Assembly: GCA_963995505.1 (NCBI GenBank)
Contig: OZ023197.1
Coordinates: 10,786,475-10,850,474, forward strand
DNA: 64,000 nucleotides
Direction: 5' to 3'
Source of the DNA: Hypericum androsaemum
Lineage: Eukaryota > Streptophyta > Magnoliopsida > Malpighiales > Hypericaceae
The position numbers and the translations under genes are program-made. Of this stretch, positions 1-11,600 are shown piece after piece (within the stretch, counting starts at the first letter, position 1; every line of letters begins with the position of its first letter). Under the pieces are notes generated by a model. The model made no database searches. It was not told where the DNA came from and saw only the letters and a list, made by a program, of their open reading frames with translations.

Positions 1-654
1 TGAGTATTGGTTATGCTGGAGCTTCTGGGATTGAAGCTGGCCTAAGAGATTTAGGCATTGTTATGGGCGTTGGAGTGGTTTTCTCTAATGTGAAAAACTC
101 TCGTGTTGCACGCATGGTGATTTTCCCTTGTCGTATTGGTTCTTCTGGAGTTGAAGACCCGAGGTGAGTATATGTGTTGAGATACTTGTGGAAAATTCCA
201 TTCGAGGTGGAGTTTTCAATATTGAGGCGGATGATGATATGTGGAGCATGAAGCTTATTGGAAGAGACACACAGTAAAGATGGTCTGATGTGGACGATGA
301 GCTTGAAGCTTGAAAAGACGATTGATTTTGGAATTTGGTCCAAGGTGGAGATTGTTAGGATTTGTCCCAAATTCTTAATTAGAATAGAACTCTAATTCAT
401 ATTGATGAATATATTGGACTTGGCTCTATATATAGAGGGCTAGGGGTTAGGAGTTCTTTGGTCTTTGCATAACGCAATAGTAGTATAGGCACGAGAGAGT
501 TAGGCTTGAGGCACCGTCTCGCCTATGGCTTATGTACCATGTATCTCCACATAATATAGTGATGATCGTCTCGGCCCCGTGGAGTAAGTCATTCGACCGA
601 ACCACGTAATTCTTGTGTCTCGTGTTTTACTCGTTTCGATCTTATTTCTCAACA
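1..654 (+). mobile_element. Copia-like 3' LTR (353-654) and the internal tail before it
   Basis: A purine-rich stretch, CCAAGGTGGAGA (341-352), sits directly before TGTTAGG at 353, as a polypurine tract sits before a 3' LTR. The LTR has a TATA-like CTATATATAG at about 426-435. Near its end it has a CCGTGGAG...CCACGTAATTCTTG stretch of a kind common in plant Copia LTRs, and it closes at CTCAACA (654). No pol domain is readable in 1-352, so this part is untranslated tail; the rest of the element lies left of the window. The exact LTR end is uncertain by a few bases because TG...CA could also close at 656. Confidence 0.6.
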
Positions 655-1594
655 CCACACGTCACAGAAAAATGCATTGATTCGAGGGAAGTCCATCCAT
701 GGAATACAATGGTATCTCTGAAAAATTTTAATACTTCTATATCGAAATAAAATTTTCCACTCGTCACAGAAAAAAATCCCGTTGTACTAAATTTTTAATA
801 CTTCTAAATCGTAATAAAGTGGATGCGTGAGACAAGGAGGAGGGTGGAGGCTCAAGAAAGGGGACGGTGGGTTTCTAACAAAACCATAGGAGAGAAAAGG
901 AGAGCTCTCAATTTAGGTTAGGAGAGAACTTCTCTCTAAAAAGTAGAGAGATCACAAGATTCCTACTTTTAGAAACCCTGGTTTCTGACCCTACCACTAT
1001 CAGCGTCACCACCACGAACTTTGTAGTGGATAAAAAAGAAAGAAGGGAAAAAACTTAGAAATTGAACCTGTTGAAAAGTCGACAAATTTTAATATATCGT
1101 ACTAGAAGGAGGTCTAGTCTTTTGTTAATTAGTTCTAAATTTGAGAAATTGAACTCGTTAATTTCTAAAAAATCAATTTTCTTTCCAAACATCACATGAG
1201 AGTACCAAATTACTCTTCCATCAATTGAAATCTTAAAACTCACCATAAACATGTTAAACCTAGGTTAAAAGAAATCCACCCACCACAATAAAAAAATCCT
1301 AAAAAATAAGTGTGCCCCACCCACCAAATCCAGCTTAATAGATTAACCATGAACCCAAACAATAAAACTCCACCATCTCATTGTACACGGCTTCTAACAA
1401 TAAAATAAAATCGCCTACTTATCAACCAATATGAAACAATTTTCATACAAATAACATGAGGAAAAAATATAAGCCGCAAGAAAAATAACTACATTATATA
1501 CAATTTATATAACTAGCAAAAACATTCATCTGAAAAAAAACAATTTCTTTTGATTATGAATTATCACATAATTTGAATTATATGGGCTACACTT
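655..1594. other. AT-rich stretch without a recognisable gene
   Basis: No coding signal is visible. There is a rough tandem duplication: CGTCACAGAAAAA followed by a TTTTAATACTTCTA motif occurs at about 659-745 and again at about 755-822. Around 985-1045 a degenerate copy of the CCACTAT...AACTTTGTAGT motif occurs, which belongs to the receptor-kinase-associated repeat described at 1595. Confidence 0.5.
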
Positions 1595-1745
1595 AGTCCA
1601 AAATGGAGGTTATTGCGATCATTTTCGGTCCACGATGTCTGCTTAATTCCAGAATGTGACCCTACACACTATCTGCATCACAACAACCAACTTTGTAGTT
1701 GGAAAGAAAGAAACAATTGAGTCATCCACTATGTTCTTGAGTCGT
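1595..1745 (+). repeat. Receptor-kinase-associated upstream repeat, copy at 1.6 kb
   Basis: The segment runs from a TCGGTCCACGATGT motif through GACCCT, CACTATCTGCATCA, CAACTTTGTAGTTGG and AAAGAAAGAAACAATT to AGTCATCCACTAT. The same ordered series of words recurs at 51296-51420, and parts recur at 7370-7420 and 12685-12725. All copies lie near receptor-kinase copies or scraps, so it is probably ancestral flanking DNA duplicated with the cluster. A dispersed element is the alternative; no terminal repeats were seen. Confidence 0.6.
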
Positions 1746-1904
1746 CCACGATACAACCATCTCAAATCTGAATTTTTTTATAATGAGATTTATAAAATGG
1801 AACTACGTGTCATTGAAACAGATTTTCCATGTCTCGAATCTAAATTACTCAGCACACTAGACTAGATGTCAGATAGTATAAAACAAAAAAAAAGTATTCC
1901 CTTC

Positions 1905-2300
1905 TTTGGCCCTCTTGTGTTTCACATTGTTAGCTTAAGACAGTAAAGCTTTTATTTTCAGATTGTTTAAGAGAGTAGGGTTTGCAATTTAAAAGACGTC
2001 AAATCTTAAGCTATTGTATACGCTGAACGAATCAAATTAACTTAACCAACTTTACTTTTTTGAAACGGTATATTATATTCATCTTCAATCACAGTGTACA
2101 TATACAACAGCCAGCAGCCGTTGCAAGGGAAGTAACGGGGCAAAGAAAATACACCTCCAGCGAAACCACAAGCCGGAAGTCAGGAGAAGCCACACCCTAA
2201 CTACCGACTTAACCAACTGCAGTTGGAAGCCAAATTTTTTATTGCGAATGAAGTGTAGAAAATTAGAGAAAACCTAATTAACGTTATTAAGAAAAATGAA
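1905..2300 (+). repeat. Duplicated AT-rich segment, partner of 45763-45985
   Basis: Words such as GAGAGTAGGGTTTGCAATTT, AAAAGACGTCAAAT and CAGTTGGAAG occur in the same order here and at 45763-45985, where the second copy lies beside a receptor-kinase 3'-UTR scrap. The copy here is interrupted by the LINE tail at 2052-2206 and the copy at 45.8 kb is not, so the latter shows the empty site. Confidence 0.7.
2052..2206 (-). mobile_element. 5'-truncated LINE tail with target-site duplication
   Basis: The 12-base direct repeat ACTTAACCAACT flanks the insert at 2040-2051 and 2207-2218. Read on the minus strand the insert ends in ATGAATATAATATACC, GTTTC and a short A run, typical of a plant LINE 3' end integrated by target-primed reverse transcription. 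The paralogous segment at 45.9 kb lacks it. Only 155 bases remain, so no protein is encoded. Confidence 0.75.
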
Positions 2301-2509
2301 CAAAAAAAAGTCCATTTCTCGCATTGGCCGTGCTCGCAGGTGACAAAGTTGATTATTATGGAAAAAATAAGGAGTAAAGACCATATAACACCTCCGAATT
2401 GTTTAAAATATTTAATTAACTCCTAGACCGTTGATGTCGCAGTTTTGGCCTAAATCGTTGGTTTCACGGTTTCGCAGTTGCAACCAACTACTTAGAGCTA
2501 ATGAATCTG
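2301..2509. other. Short spacer without gene
   Basis: AT-rich sequence between the duplicated segment and the GC-richer repeat block. No feature could be supported. Confidence 0.4.
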
Positions 2510-3122
2510 TTGCGGGGAAAAAGTGGTACAAGAATACTAAGAAAACCCAAGACGATCCGGACTGATCATCCGAAGGTCGGCATAGCGGAGGAGAAAAAGA
2601 TCTACGAACTAAGTCTAAGCTAAGGGAAAAAGATAGAGAGGAAGATAATTGTTGTTGTTATTTTTGTGATGGGGTTGTTCTTCTCTTTTTTCAAGCCCTC
2701 TTTATATAGAGGTCGCTCCAACCTAGCTTCCGGCCTTCGTATAGGGAACTTCCAAATCAAGTTGTGCACCGTATAGAAAAATTTCAACCCGGTTCTTTCC
2801 AATATAGCGAGATTCATCCGGGTTGCATAGGAATGTCCTAAACCGACATCCTAGAATAAGGCAACCTGGTCCTAAACAAAAGACAACCAAACTGTGCCCA
2901 CCAAGAAACCCGGCACAAATAGGAAATCCGGATCCGCCACCAATATAGGGAAAATCTCGTCAAGCCTTGTTTAGGAAAATATAAACCGACTTGCCCAAAA
3001 ATAAAGGCATCCGACTTCCAATTAGGAACGTTGAGGCCGTACCAAGCAAGCAACCCGGCACAAAATAGGAACAAACCCGACCTCGAACCAAATATCATAG
3101 GATCTGGTCTTGATATAGGAAA

Positions 3123-3851
3123 TAGGGATGGCAGAAATACCCATACCCTGAGGGTCGGACCCTACCCTTACCCTACGGGTCTATGGTATGTTGACTTTGA
3201 CTGGGTCTAGGGTAGGGTATGGGTATGGGTCCATGTTTAGAGGTAGGGTATAGGGTAGGGTATGAATCCATAGCTAGACCCTGTGGGTCGGACCCTACCC
3301 TTACATTTTTACCATATTTTAGACTCTACCCTAATTAGACTATAGTTAGACCCTTGTTAGACCGTATTAATAATATATATAATATACTTTACGGTTAACT
3401 TTAACATATTTATTATGTTATTCCGCAACTAGCTTAGAAGATGTCGTGAATGATGGATCACTAGAAGCTGACATGCTATAGTTTTCTTTTGTTGAATTGT
3501 TTATATACTTCAAACTCTAAAAAAAAAAACCTTGGACTATTGAAATTAAATTACAAATTTTGATGTTTCATCAATTTTCTATTGAATGTTGATGTGTAAC
3601 GTAGTAGATGTCTTGAATTTATTTAAATTTTATATAAAAATTAAGTTTTGATAAAAAATTATCAAAATGCAGAACGTTAAAGGGTCGGACCCTGCAGACC
3701 CTGTAGACCCTGGGTATCTAGGAGGGTAGGGTATGAATCTAACAATAAAAAATTTGTAGGGTCGAGGGTAGGGTATGGGTCCATAAAAAAAACTAGGGTA
3801 TGGGTAGGGTCCTATCAATACCCTACCCTACCCTACCCATTGCCATCCCTA
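3123..3851. mobile_element. Non-autonomous hAT transposon (729 bp)
   Basis: Perfect 11-base terminal inverted repeats, TAGGGATGGCA at 3123 and TGCCATCCCTA ending at 3851, are flanked by a perfect 8-base target-site duplication, ATAGGAAA (3115-3122 and 3852-3859). Eight-base duplications and TAGGGxTGGCA-type ends are characteristic of hAT elements. Both subterminal regions are packed with GGGTAGGGT words in opposite orientation, the usual form of transposase-binding arrays. The middle is AT-rich and non-coding, so the element depended on a transposase supplied elsewhere. Confidence 0.92.
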
Positions 3852-3897
3852 ATAGGAAAAACTCGTCCCGGCCTTAGACAAAGCTGCATTGGTATGC

Positions 3898-4165
3898 CTC
3901 CAAGACACAAACTCATCGTTCCGGTCACGAAGCCCAACTTTGTTGTTCTGGTTGTGAAGCCTAACCTCGTTGGTCCGATCACGAAACCAACCCTCATCGA
4001 TCCAGTTGTGAAGCACCTCGTCTGGTCCGAACAAGAGGTGTTAGTTAGGCTCTAAAATATAAACATGTCGGTCTGGTCACAAGGCCCAAACCTTGTTGGT
4101 CCGATCACGAACCCCCAACTTGTTGGTCCGTAAATGAAATCCCAACATATCAGACCGATCACAAA
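3898..4165 (+). repeat. Degenerate minisatellite, unit about 27-30 bp
   Basis: A unit close to TTGGTCCGATCACGAAGCCC recurs about eight times with substitutions (for example near 3918, 3948, 3971, 4000, 4067, 4098, 4124 and 4151). The reading frames spanning it are by-products of the periodicity. Confidence 0.65.
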
Positions 4166-4204
4166 GAGAAATGAAAGAGGCCCGTGGACCGGCCCAAAAG
4201 CATG

Positions 4205-4292
4205 GTTGTCTGACTTGAAATGGGCCACCGGTCTTGTAATGGGCCGCTGGTCTCATAATGGACTGCCGGTCTTATAATGGGCTCGTTGGTCT
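4205..4292 (+). repeat. Short tandem repeat, unit about 20 bp
   Basis: Four units resembling CCGGTCTTGTAATGGGC follow one another with drift. They lie in the same GC-richer repeat block as the minisatellite just to the left. Confidence 0.6.
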
Positions 4293-4309
4293 GGTTATGA
4301 TTAAGAGAG

Positions 4310-5065
4310 GGCTATGATTTAATTTCCATCGAGATAGGTGTGCAACTTGCACTTCCAAAAATTGTGTGCACCAGGCTATGTTTGCAAGTTCTCTATCTAG
4401 TCTCTCTTGGATACCACCACGCGACCAAGTGAATCGAGAGCCCACAAACCCAAGGTCAATGAGGCTACATCGCTCAATCCACTCTTTGAACTTTGCATGC
4501 TTTGTGCCTCTGATTGGAGCACCATCCACTTTGCCATCGGAGACCAAGAAGATATTGAAGTCTTCCGCTAAAAGCTAAGGGCCATCCATGGAGCTCGTAA
4601 TGTTTTTCAGCTTCAGCCACATATCCTCCATCATGTTCGCCTTTGGATGGCCATAAATGGCAGTGAAAAACCAGCAGCTCGGATAGCCACCCTCAAGCTC
4701 CATGTGGATGAACTGTCTATCCATGGTGAGACACGAAATGCGGGTGGTTTTTGCACCTTACAGAACTCAGTTGCCTCCAGAATGTCCATCCATCGGTGCC
4801 TGAATCATATTTGGAAATTTTAGTATTTTAGCTAACAAATTCACACGATGGCTATAAATCTATGTTTCCAAAAGAGTAAGGACATCAGGTTAGTGCGATC
4901 TATGCAATTCCTTAATAGCAGCTTTGAATTTGGTGCTAGCCGTACCTTGGCAATTAAGATATCTAACATTACAAGAAGATAAGAGGTAGAGCAGTATATG
5001 AGAGGGAAAGAGTTCATAGGAAACCCCCTGGTCCTTGTGGTACGTTCTAGTTTTAAGTGGCCTCA
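4310..5065 (-). pseudogene. LINE ORF2 endonuclease fragment
   Basis: Minus-strand translation gives pieces of a plant L1-type endonuclease (exonuclease-endonuclease-phosphatase fold). In order these are an LNCQGTAS motif near the start, FFTAIYGHPKAN in the middle, LLAEDFN (normally LLxGDFN, so the glycine is changed), and WIERCSLIDLGFVGSRFTWSR followed by QERLDRELANIAW. In an intact element this domain nicks genomic DNA to prime reverse transcription. Several stop codons break the frame and the sequence ends before the reverse transcriptase, so the element is dead. It follows directly after the ORF1 remnant on the same strand. Confidence 0.8.
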
Positions 5066-5074
5066 TCCTTAGAA

Positions 5075-6335
5075 TCACCAACCTCCATACTTGATGGTGA
5101 GGGGGTTCGTAGGGCCCACATACTCTCCATCATCATCCATAGGATGGGTGCTCTCCTCTTTTGGGTCGGGGTCAGGGTCCCCTTCTTGGGTCTTCCGAAA
5201 CTTTTCCTGCGAGCCTGCATTGTGAGTTGGCGAGGCGGGCTCGGGGAATGAGGGGGTTATGGAGAACTTAAAAGGTATAGGGGTGCTTGCGGTGTCATTG
5301 TTGGGATAGGGATGGTCCGCAGAGGGAGATGTGGAACTAGCGTTGGTTGAGGGGGTTCTTTTTTTGGTGGAATTTGGGGTTTTCGATAACAAATAATTCT
5401 TTTTTTTTGGAAAAATTTGTGGGTTTAAATTATTTTCCATAATTCCGGATCTTGGACGGTCGTTGGGATTCGATCCTTCTACCTCATGCTTAAAGACTGA
5501 CATCGTATCCATCAGAACATACATGCGGTGGTACAAATAATTCTTTTTGGATTAGGCGGGAGGTGGAACTGCTGACTAGAGCCCGGAGCGGCTTTGGGAT
5601 TTATGGTTTTCTTATCCTTGGGAGGATGGGCTTTTGGTGGTTGGGCTGAGTTGGGCTTAATAGGATTGGTGTGGGCTGGCGTTTTGGTAGCCAGGGACGA
5701 AGTGGCCTTTTGCTCGACAGGAATACGGTTATTCGAAGTCATACAATTGGACAAACTCAAATTCTTACCGTTAGGTGTACTGTGGGTCACGTGAACCTGG
5801 CTGTGGGCGGGTTCTCTTTTGTCAGCTCTCTCTCATTAGACATACCCTAGCTCTCTCTCATTAGACATACCCTGCAAAATATTAAAATTGTTAGCTTGAA
5901 TAGGTAAGCTTTCCATTACCTCTTGTCCCTCCCTTTGTACTCCCTCCTCCCCGAATCGGTCCGCCAGCTCCGCCCTCTCAGGTTTTCGCAGCGGCTCTGG
6001 AGCCACCGGCGGCGATGGTGGATAGTCTTCCTCCGCTGTGTAGTTCTCTGAGGGCACCCTACAAGATGGCTTGGTGTGGCCATAGCAGCCACAATTAAAT
6101 CAGATCAGGTGGAGGCCCTCGCATTGAAGTTGACTTCGAAACAGACCCGAGCAAAGCTTCCTCTCATTCATTCCTCCATTTTAGTATCAATTAGAATTGG
6201 TCTCCCAATCTGATGGCCCAGCTTATGGAGGAATTTCGAGTGGCAGAACTCCATCGAAAGGGTGGGAACACAAAACCAGGCAACCATCTTGGATGTGTTT
6301 GTGGACGAAGGATCAAACTTGGGCCGCCATCGTTG
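5075..6335 (-). pseudogene. LINE ORF1 fragment (nucleic-acid-binding protein)
   Basis: Minus-strand pieces match the arrangement of plant LINE ORF1. From 6335 leftwards comes a DUF4283-like stretch (WRPKFDPSS, then VAWFCVPTLSMEF, GRPILIDT, GSFARVCFEVNF). A CCHC knuckle reading FNCGCYGHTKPSC follows near 6085-6060, then a long Pro/Ser/Thr-rich tail that ends in a stop at 5075. ORF1 proteins coat the LINE RNA. The protein is broken by several stops, and the element's true 5' end is missing: at about 6335 the sequence changes to the receptor-kinase upstream repeat. Confidence 0.75.
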
Positions 6336-6850
6336 GACTGTTACACCAAAAAGTGGACTTGACCGACTTCTTGACTGGAAACAGACAAATAAGTCGTGAA
6401 GGTTACCTTTCGGCTTTCTTTTAGAGTTATTTTCGGATCTTTTTTTTTCCTTTTTCTAAAAAAAGTGGCGAAATGACCCTTAAATATTTATTTTCGAGCG
6501 TGAAAAATATATATAGAAGCACAGAACCGTTATCCTCTCCGAATTAATAACTGTTGCGGGAACAATAACATAATTGATAAAAAAATTCTGGCCCTAAATC
6601 AGAACTAGCACTACAGAGGGGTTGACGATGATATATTTTTTTTTCATAGAATTTCTGACCCTAGATTTCTAAAATAATATTTTTCTCTCATCTCAAATCA
6701 CTAGACTGATATCAGTAATGTCTTTTAAGAGAAAAATTTTCCCAACAATCTGCAGAGAAAATTAAAGACGTAACTTCGATAGGTAAAGACAATATGGAAA
6801 AGACTTTCACTACCCCGCAAAAAAAAAAGACAATATTGAAAAGTTCAATT
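6336..6850 (+). repeat. Receptor-kinase cluster upstream block, copy at 6.4 kb
   Basis: The order GGTTACCTTT, GGCTTTCTTTTAGA, AAGTGGCGAAATGA, CTTAAATATTTATT and ACTTCGATAGGTAAAGAC is shared with 17790-17915 and, more loosely, with 28860-29100. At 17.9 kb a hAT element is inserted in the TAAAGAT of this motif; the copy here is the uninterrupted version. It lies about 2 kb upstream of receptor kinase copy 1. Confidence 0.6.
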
Positions 6851-7467
6851 TGATGCTATATAGTTTTGCATTTTTCACTTTCAGACATGTAGTTTAAAAT
6901 TGGTATTTCAGCATGAGGCTGCCCGATCAACTGGGAGATTTTTAAGACTACGTGGAAAAATTGTGGCAAATGAGTGAGATTAGTTGACGATGATACATAA
7001 TCCGATAGATTATCAAAATAGTTCCTAGCTATTATATATTTTTTAACCCAACAACGCAAAGCGAATACCTTGGCACTCCCAAAACGAAACATAACACCCC
7101 CAAATGTCGTGAATTTGAGAATTGGAGTGGACTACTGCGAAACACAATTACACAACATAGGCAATGTAAGCTTCATGTTGGGCTTTTTTGGGTGGGCTCC
7201 AAAAGTTAGACTTTTTTCTAATTTGGATATTCGGATAATCCGAAATTACAATTTTAATATCCGACTCCGAATTTGAATCCAAATCCGAGTTCAAACATAA
7301 AATTATCCGAATCCGAATTCGAAAAAAATTTCGAATATCAGATAAGATAACAATAATATGCTCACCCCTAACTGGTGCCATCATTCCGGAATGGGACCCT
7401 CCCACTATCTGCATCTCCGCGACCCATGGACGAAGACAGCTATATACATACACACGCTTGCTCGAAT
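6851..7467. other. Upstream spacer with a possible small hAT-like remnant
   Basis: No gene is visible. Between about 7190 and 7370, repeated ATCCGAAT-type words end in GCTCACCCCTA, which resembles the TAGGGGTGAGC terminus of many plant hAT elements. The other end (GGGTGGGCTCC near 7190) matches only loosely and no 8-base duplication was found, so the element call is tentative. At 7370-7420 part of the dispersed block described at 1595 can be read. Confidence 0.35.
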
Positions 7468-7575
7468 TAATTTCCCGGGAAGACCAAGACTTTTGAACAA
7501 TGTGGATGGACACGGACGAGTGAGGTTCTTCGGCACAGAGAATCCATTGATGCAATGGGGAATTGACCAAGACTT
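7468..7575 (-). repeat. Inverted copy of the receptor kinase promoter region
   Basis: On the minus strand the segment reads AAAAGTCTTGGTCAATTCC, CATCAATGGATTC, TGTGCCGAAG, TTCAAAAGTCTTGG and TCTTCCCGGG. The same order occurs on the plus strand at 8098-8228, upstream of copy 1. A related stretch precedes copy 2 on its own sense strand. The two promoter copies therefore stand head to head about 0.6 kb apart, although no receptor body remains to the left. Confidence 0.7.
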
Positions 7576-8097
7576 TTGAGTAATTGTGGGACAGGTTGAA
7601 TGAAATGAACTAGTTTTTTTTGTGAATGGAAATGAACTATTTAAGAGTGGTGTATCTACAAGATAATGAACATTGATATTTATATGTAATTTATAGGTCT
7701 AAGGAATATTTAAATAAAGTCCAACTAGAATAAAATGTGATTAATAGATCTAGGATCAAGGTCTAAATGGACTTTATCCAGTTCCAGACTAACCCTGTCT
7801 ATATGGATATTTTTAGTTTATTTTGATCTTGTAAGATAATGTGGGGGTCCTGTGATGGTAGTTTTTTTAAAACATCTTTTTTTTAAACATTTGTGATAGC
7901 ATTTTGGATGGCGCTCATTTGCTCCTGTAATTATTATTTTTCCTTTGAATCGGTGAAATACTTTATTAAAACCTTGAAAAGAAATGTCCAGATACAGAAT
8001 GTGCCGAGGTTGCACAAGGCACCACAACCTAGAGATCATAGACGTCAAGAAAGGTAAAATATAATTCATTTCCATCAACCTGTCTGCCAATGACTAA
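7576..8097. other. Spacer between the inverted promoter copies
   Basis: AT-rich DNA with no supportable gene. The minus-strand reading frame here has no similarity I recognise. Confidence 0.4.
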
Positions 8098-8686
8098 AAA
8101 GTCTTGGTAAATTCTCCATGGCATCAATGGATTCACTGTATTTTCTCCCCAAAAAAATCAATGGATTCACTGTGCCGAAGCAAGCTAGGGTCATTCTCAA
8201 TGATCAAAAGTCTTGGTCTTCCCGGGGGAGTCAACACTCGGGTGATGGGTGGGGACGACTCGGGTAGAAGGATTCCATAGTAAATACTATTATTTTTCAA
8301 AAAATTTTGTCAGACAAATTTAGTCAGGTTGGTCTTAGCTCCGGTGCTTTAAACGGGTATTGGATTCTATTCCCCTCCTAAGCATAATTTTTTTATTTTC
8401 GCCAGAGGTGGAAATTGACTCACCGAACTCAGAGAAATAAGGTAGGAATCGTTGTTATCCTACCCACCATGTGTTGATATTGTAAATGCTATTATTACTA
8501 CTATATTACTATTTATAAATAAAGAAAATTTACCAACCAAAAGAAAAAAAAATTTCCAGCAAGCGTGTGTATATATTGAGCTCTCTTGTTCTAAAAATAC
8601 ATATATAGAGCTGTCTTCGTTGTCATTCATCTCATTGCCATCAAGACATAAACTTGCTCCATCTACCAAACACTCTTCTGATCCCA
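8098..8686 (+). promoter_or_regulatory. Promoter region of receptor kinase copy 1
   Basis: The 8098-8228 block shares its words with the upstream region of copy 2, and so does CCAGCAAGCGTGTGTATATATT at about 8555-8580. In copy 2 these two blocks are almost adjacent; here about 320 bases separate them, so extra DNA has entered or copy 2 has lost some. TATA-like TATATATT lies near 8573 and CATATATAGAG near 8601, about 85-115 bases before the ATG. No transcript evidence is available from sequence alone. Confidence 0.5.
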
Positions 8687-11600
8687 ATGAAGTTGTGTAT
8701 TAGAATTAGCTTATGCTCATCTCAACTACTACATTTGGTTCTTATTAGTTCCTTCTATTTTGGAACGGTGCAATTGAGCTCCCTCGGAAATGAGACTGAT
8801 AGACTTGCCCTGTTACATTTCAAAGAAAGTGTAACTACTGATCCTATGGGAATCTTGAGCTCATGGAATGATTCCGTCCCTCACTGCAATTGGTATGGAG
8901 TCACTTGCAACAACCGCCATCGGAGGGTAGCGTCCTTGATCCTTGAAGGGCAGAAGCTGTCGGGACCAATTTCAACCCACATCGGAAACTTAAGCTTTTT
9001 GATGATCCTCGACCTACAAAACAATAGCTTCCACGGTGCAATTCCTCAACAAGTGGGTAAGTTATTCCGTTTGCAACATCTCTTGCTTGGCAACAACACG
9101 TTGGGAGGTGAAATACCTATCAACTTGACTTCATGTTCCAACCTCGAGACACTGGATTTCGAAGGGAACAACCTCAGCAGAAAGATCCCGGCTCTGCTAG
9201 GTTCCCTGGTGAAGCTGCACTTTCTAAGACTTGACGCAAACAGCATGACGGGAAAGATTCCATCGTCTCTTGGCAACCTTACATCACTGCAACAAGTCTC
9301 ATTGTCATATAATAAACTGGTGGGAAAGATTCCAAGTGAGATGAGTAGATTACAAAACTTGACTTTTTTCTCAGTTGGTGTCAATAATCTTTCAGGAGTC
9401 ATCCCTCCATTTCTATTCAACATCTCTTCAATTGAGATCTTGGTATTCACTTCAAACCAATTTTATGGAGGGCTTCCCGACAAAGGCTTCAATCTTCCAA
9501 ACCTGAGAGAAGCTGATCTTGGGGGGAATCAACTCACTGGTAAACTCCCAAACTCATTAACGAACGCATCTCAGCTGCAACTATTGGACACTTCTGAAAA
9601 CAATTTTGTTGGAGATCTTTCCAATCTATGGTGGTTGAACATTAGAGCAAATAATCTGGGAAGAATTTCCACGAATGATCTGGACTTTTTAGCATCTTTA
9701 ACAAGATGTAGAAAACTTGAAATTTTAGATTTCTCTTCTAACCATCTTGGAGGTGTTTTGCCTGATTCTATAGCCAATTTTTCAAACCAACTCAACGAGT
9801 TATACGCTGGAAGCAACCAAATATTTGGTAGAATTCCTCCTGCTATAGAGAATCTCAGAAACTTGATTGCACTAGGCCTTGAGAATAACCTTTTTACTGG
9901 TGCGATCCCCTCCAACATCGGGAAGTTGCAGAAACTGCAAGGACTAGCCTTAGACTTGAACAGGTTATCGGGTAGAATACCGTTCTCCATAGGCAACCTG
10001 AGTCAGTTGTCACTCCTCTCATTGTCTACAAACAACCTGCAAGGGTCAATTCCTTCATCCATTGGAAAGTTCCAAGATCTAATTTTCTTTGAAATGGACT
10101 CGAATAATCTCTCAGGACATATTCCTGAGGAGATTCTAAACATTCCTTCATAATCAAAATACTTTGGACTTTCCGATAATCGCTTATCAGGTAGCTTACC
10201 CCAAACAATAGGAAAGCTAACAACAATCAATGCATTGAATATCTCATACAACTTGTTGTCCGGTGAAATTCCTTCAACCATTGGAAGCTGTCTGAGCTTG
10301 GAAGAACTCTACATGCAAGGAAATTCCTTTCAAGGAACGATCCCTGAAGCTATGGCTTCGTTGAAGGGACTCCGGGTCCTGGATCTTTCAGGAAACAACC
10401 TGACAGGAAATATTCCAAGAGTGTTGAAGGATCTGACGTACTTGCAGTATTTAAACATCTCTTTCAACAATCTCGAGGGAGAGGTGCCAATAGGAGGAGT
10501 CTGTGCCAACGCAGGTGCAATCTTCCTAGCAGGAAACGGTAAGCTATGTGGTGGCATCCCGGAACTTCATTTTCCGAAATGTCCAGCCAAGCAATCGAAG
10601 AAAGGAAAGGCTGCCATCCCCAAGCTGCCCATCATAATTGGCTGTCTGTTGCTGTTTGTTGCTATTGTATCAATACTTGTAGCTCTCTTCTCAAAGAAGA
10701 AATCGAAATCGAAACAACCTAGTTCGACCTTTGGGCCTGATCCTCACATCACAGTTTCTTACAAGAATTTACACGAGGCAACCGGTGGATTCTCTTCTCA
10801 AAATCTACTGGGATATGGTAGTTTTGGCACTGTGTACAAAGGGCTCCTTGACCAGATCGAAAGACCAGTGGCAGTCAAAGTTCTTAACCTTCAACGGCAA
10901 GGAGCCTCCAAAAGTATTATAGCCGAGTGTAATGCCTTGAGGAATATTCGGCACAGGAATCTCGTTAATCTCATTACCTATTGCTCGAGCTTGGACTACA
11001 AAGGCGATGAGTTTAAAGCTCTTGTCTTTGAGTTTATGTCCAACGGAAGCTTGGAGAGTTGGCTGCACTCTGAATCCGATCAGTCAAGATGGTTGGACAT
11101 TCTACAAAGGTTAAGCATTGCGATTGACGTGGGTTCAGCATTGCATTATCTGCATGACTTCTGTGAAGTACCAATTATTCATCGCGACTTGAAGCCTAGC
11201 AATGTTCTTCTTGATGATGATTTGGTTTCACATGTCGGGGATTTCGGACTCGCAAAATTTCTTTCTACATCACAAAGTTCATTGCAGAGCCAATCAAGCA
11301 CACTCGGCATTCAAGGGACAACCAGATATGTACATGCTTTTTTTTTCATTTCAGCACAAATTACTTGTCCACTTGCTACATTGGAATCTGTTTCATATAT
11401 ATATCCACGTGATCAAAAGTCACACATGCAATTAGTCTTCTACAGACTAGAAGCAAACCGATTCATGATTCAATTAATCTAATGTTTTGATTAGAGTTAT
11501 AGGAACGTTTTCATATATTTCTCATCTAATTTCTACATCCTAATACTCTTGAACGAATATAATCACTAAATTACTTGGTTGTGTTACGGAATGACAAGAG

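Larger units (their letters stand above)
2510..4309. repeat. Unclassified repeat block, split by a hAT element
   Basis: This stretch is visibly richer in GC than its surroundings and full of short recurring phrases (AACCCGGCAC, ACCGACTT, GGTCCGATCACGAA, AATGGGCC). No gag, pol or transposase reading frame is recognisable. The block is interrupted at 3123-3851 by a hAT insertion and borders the LINE remnant near 4310. It could be the LTR or untranslated part of an old gypsy element, but no primer-binding site, polypurine tract or LTR pair was found. Confidence 0.4.

Noticed and set aside
3840..4055. Overlapping open frames on both strands at 3.84-4.06 kb
   Set aside because: They follow the 27-30 bp periodicity of the minisatellite; this is repeat translation, not a protein.
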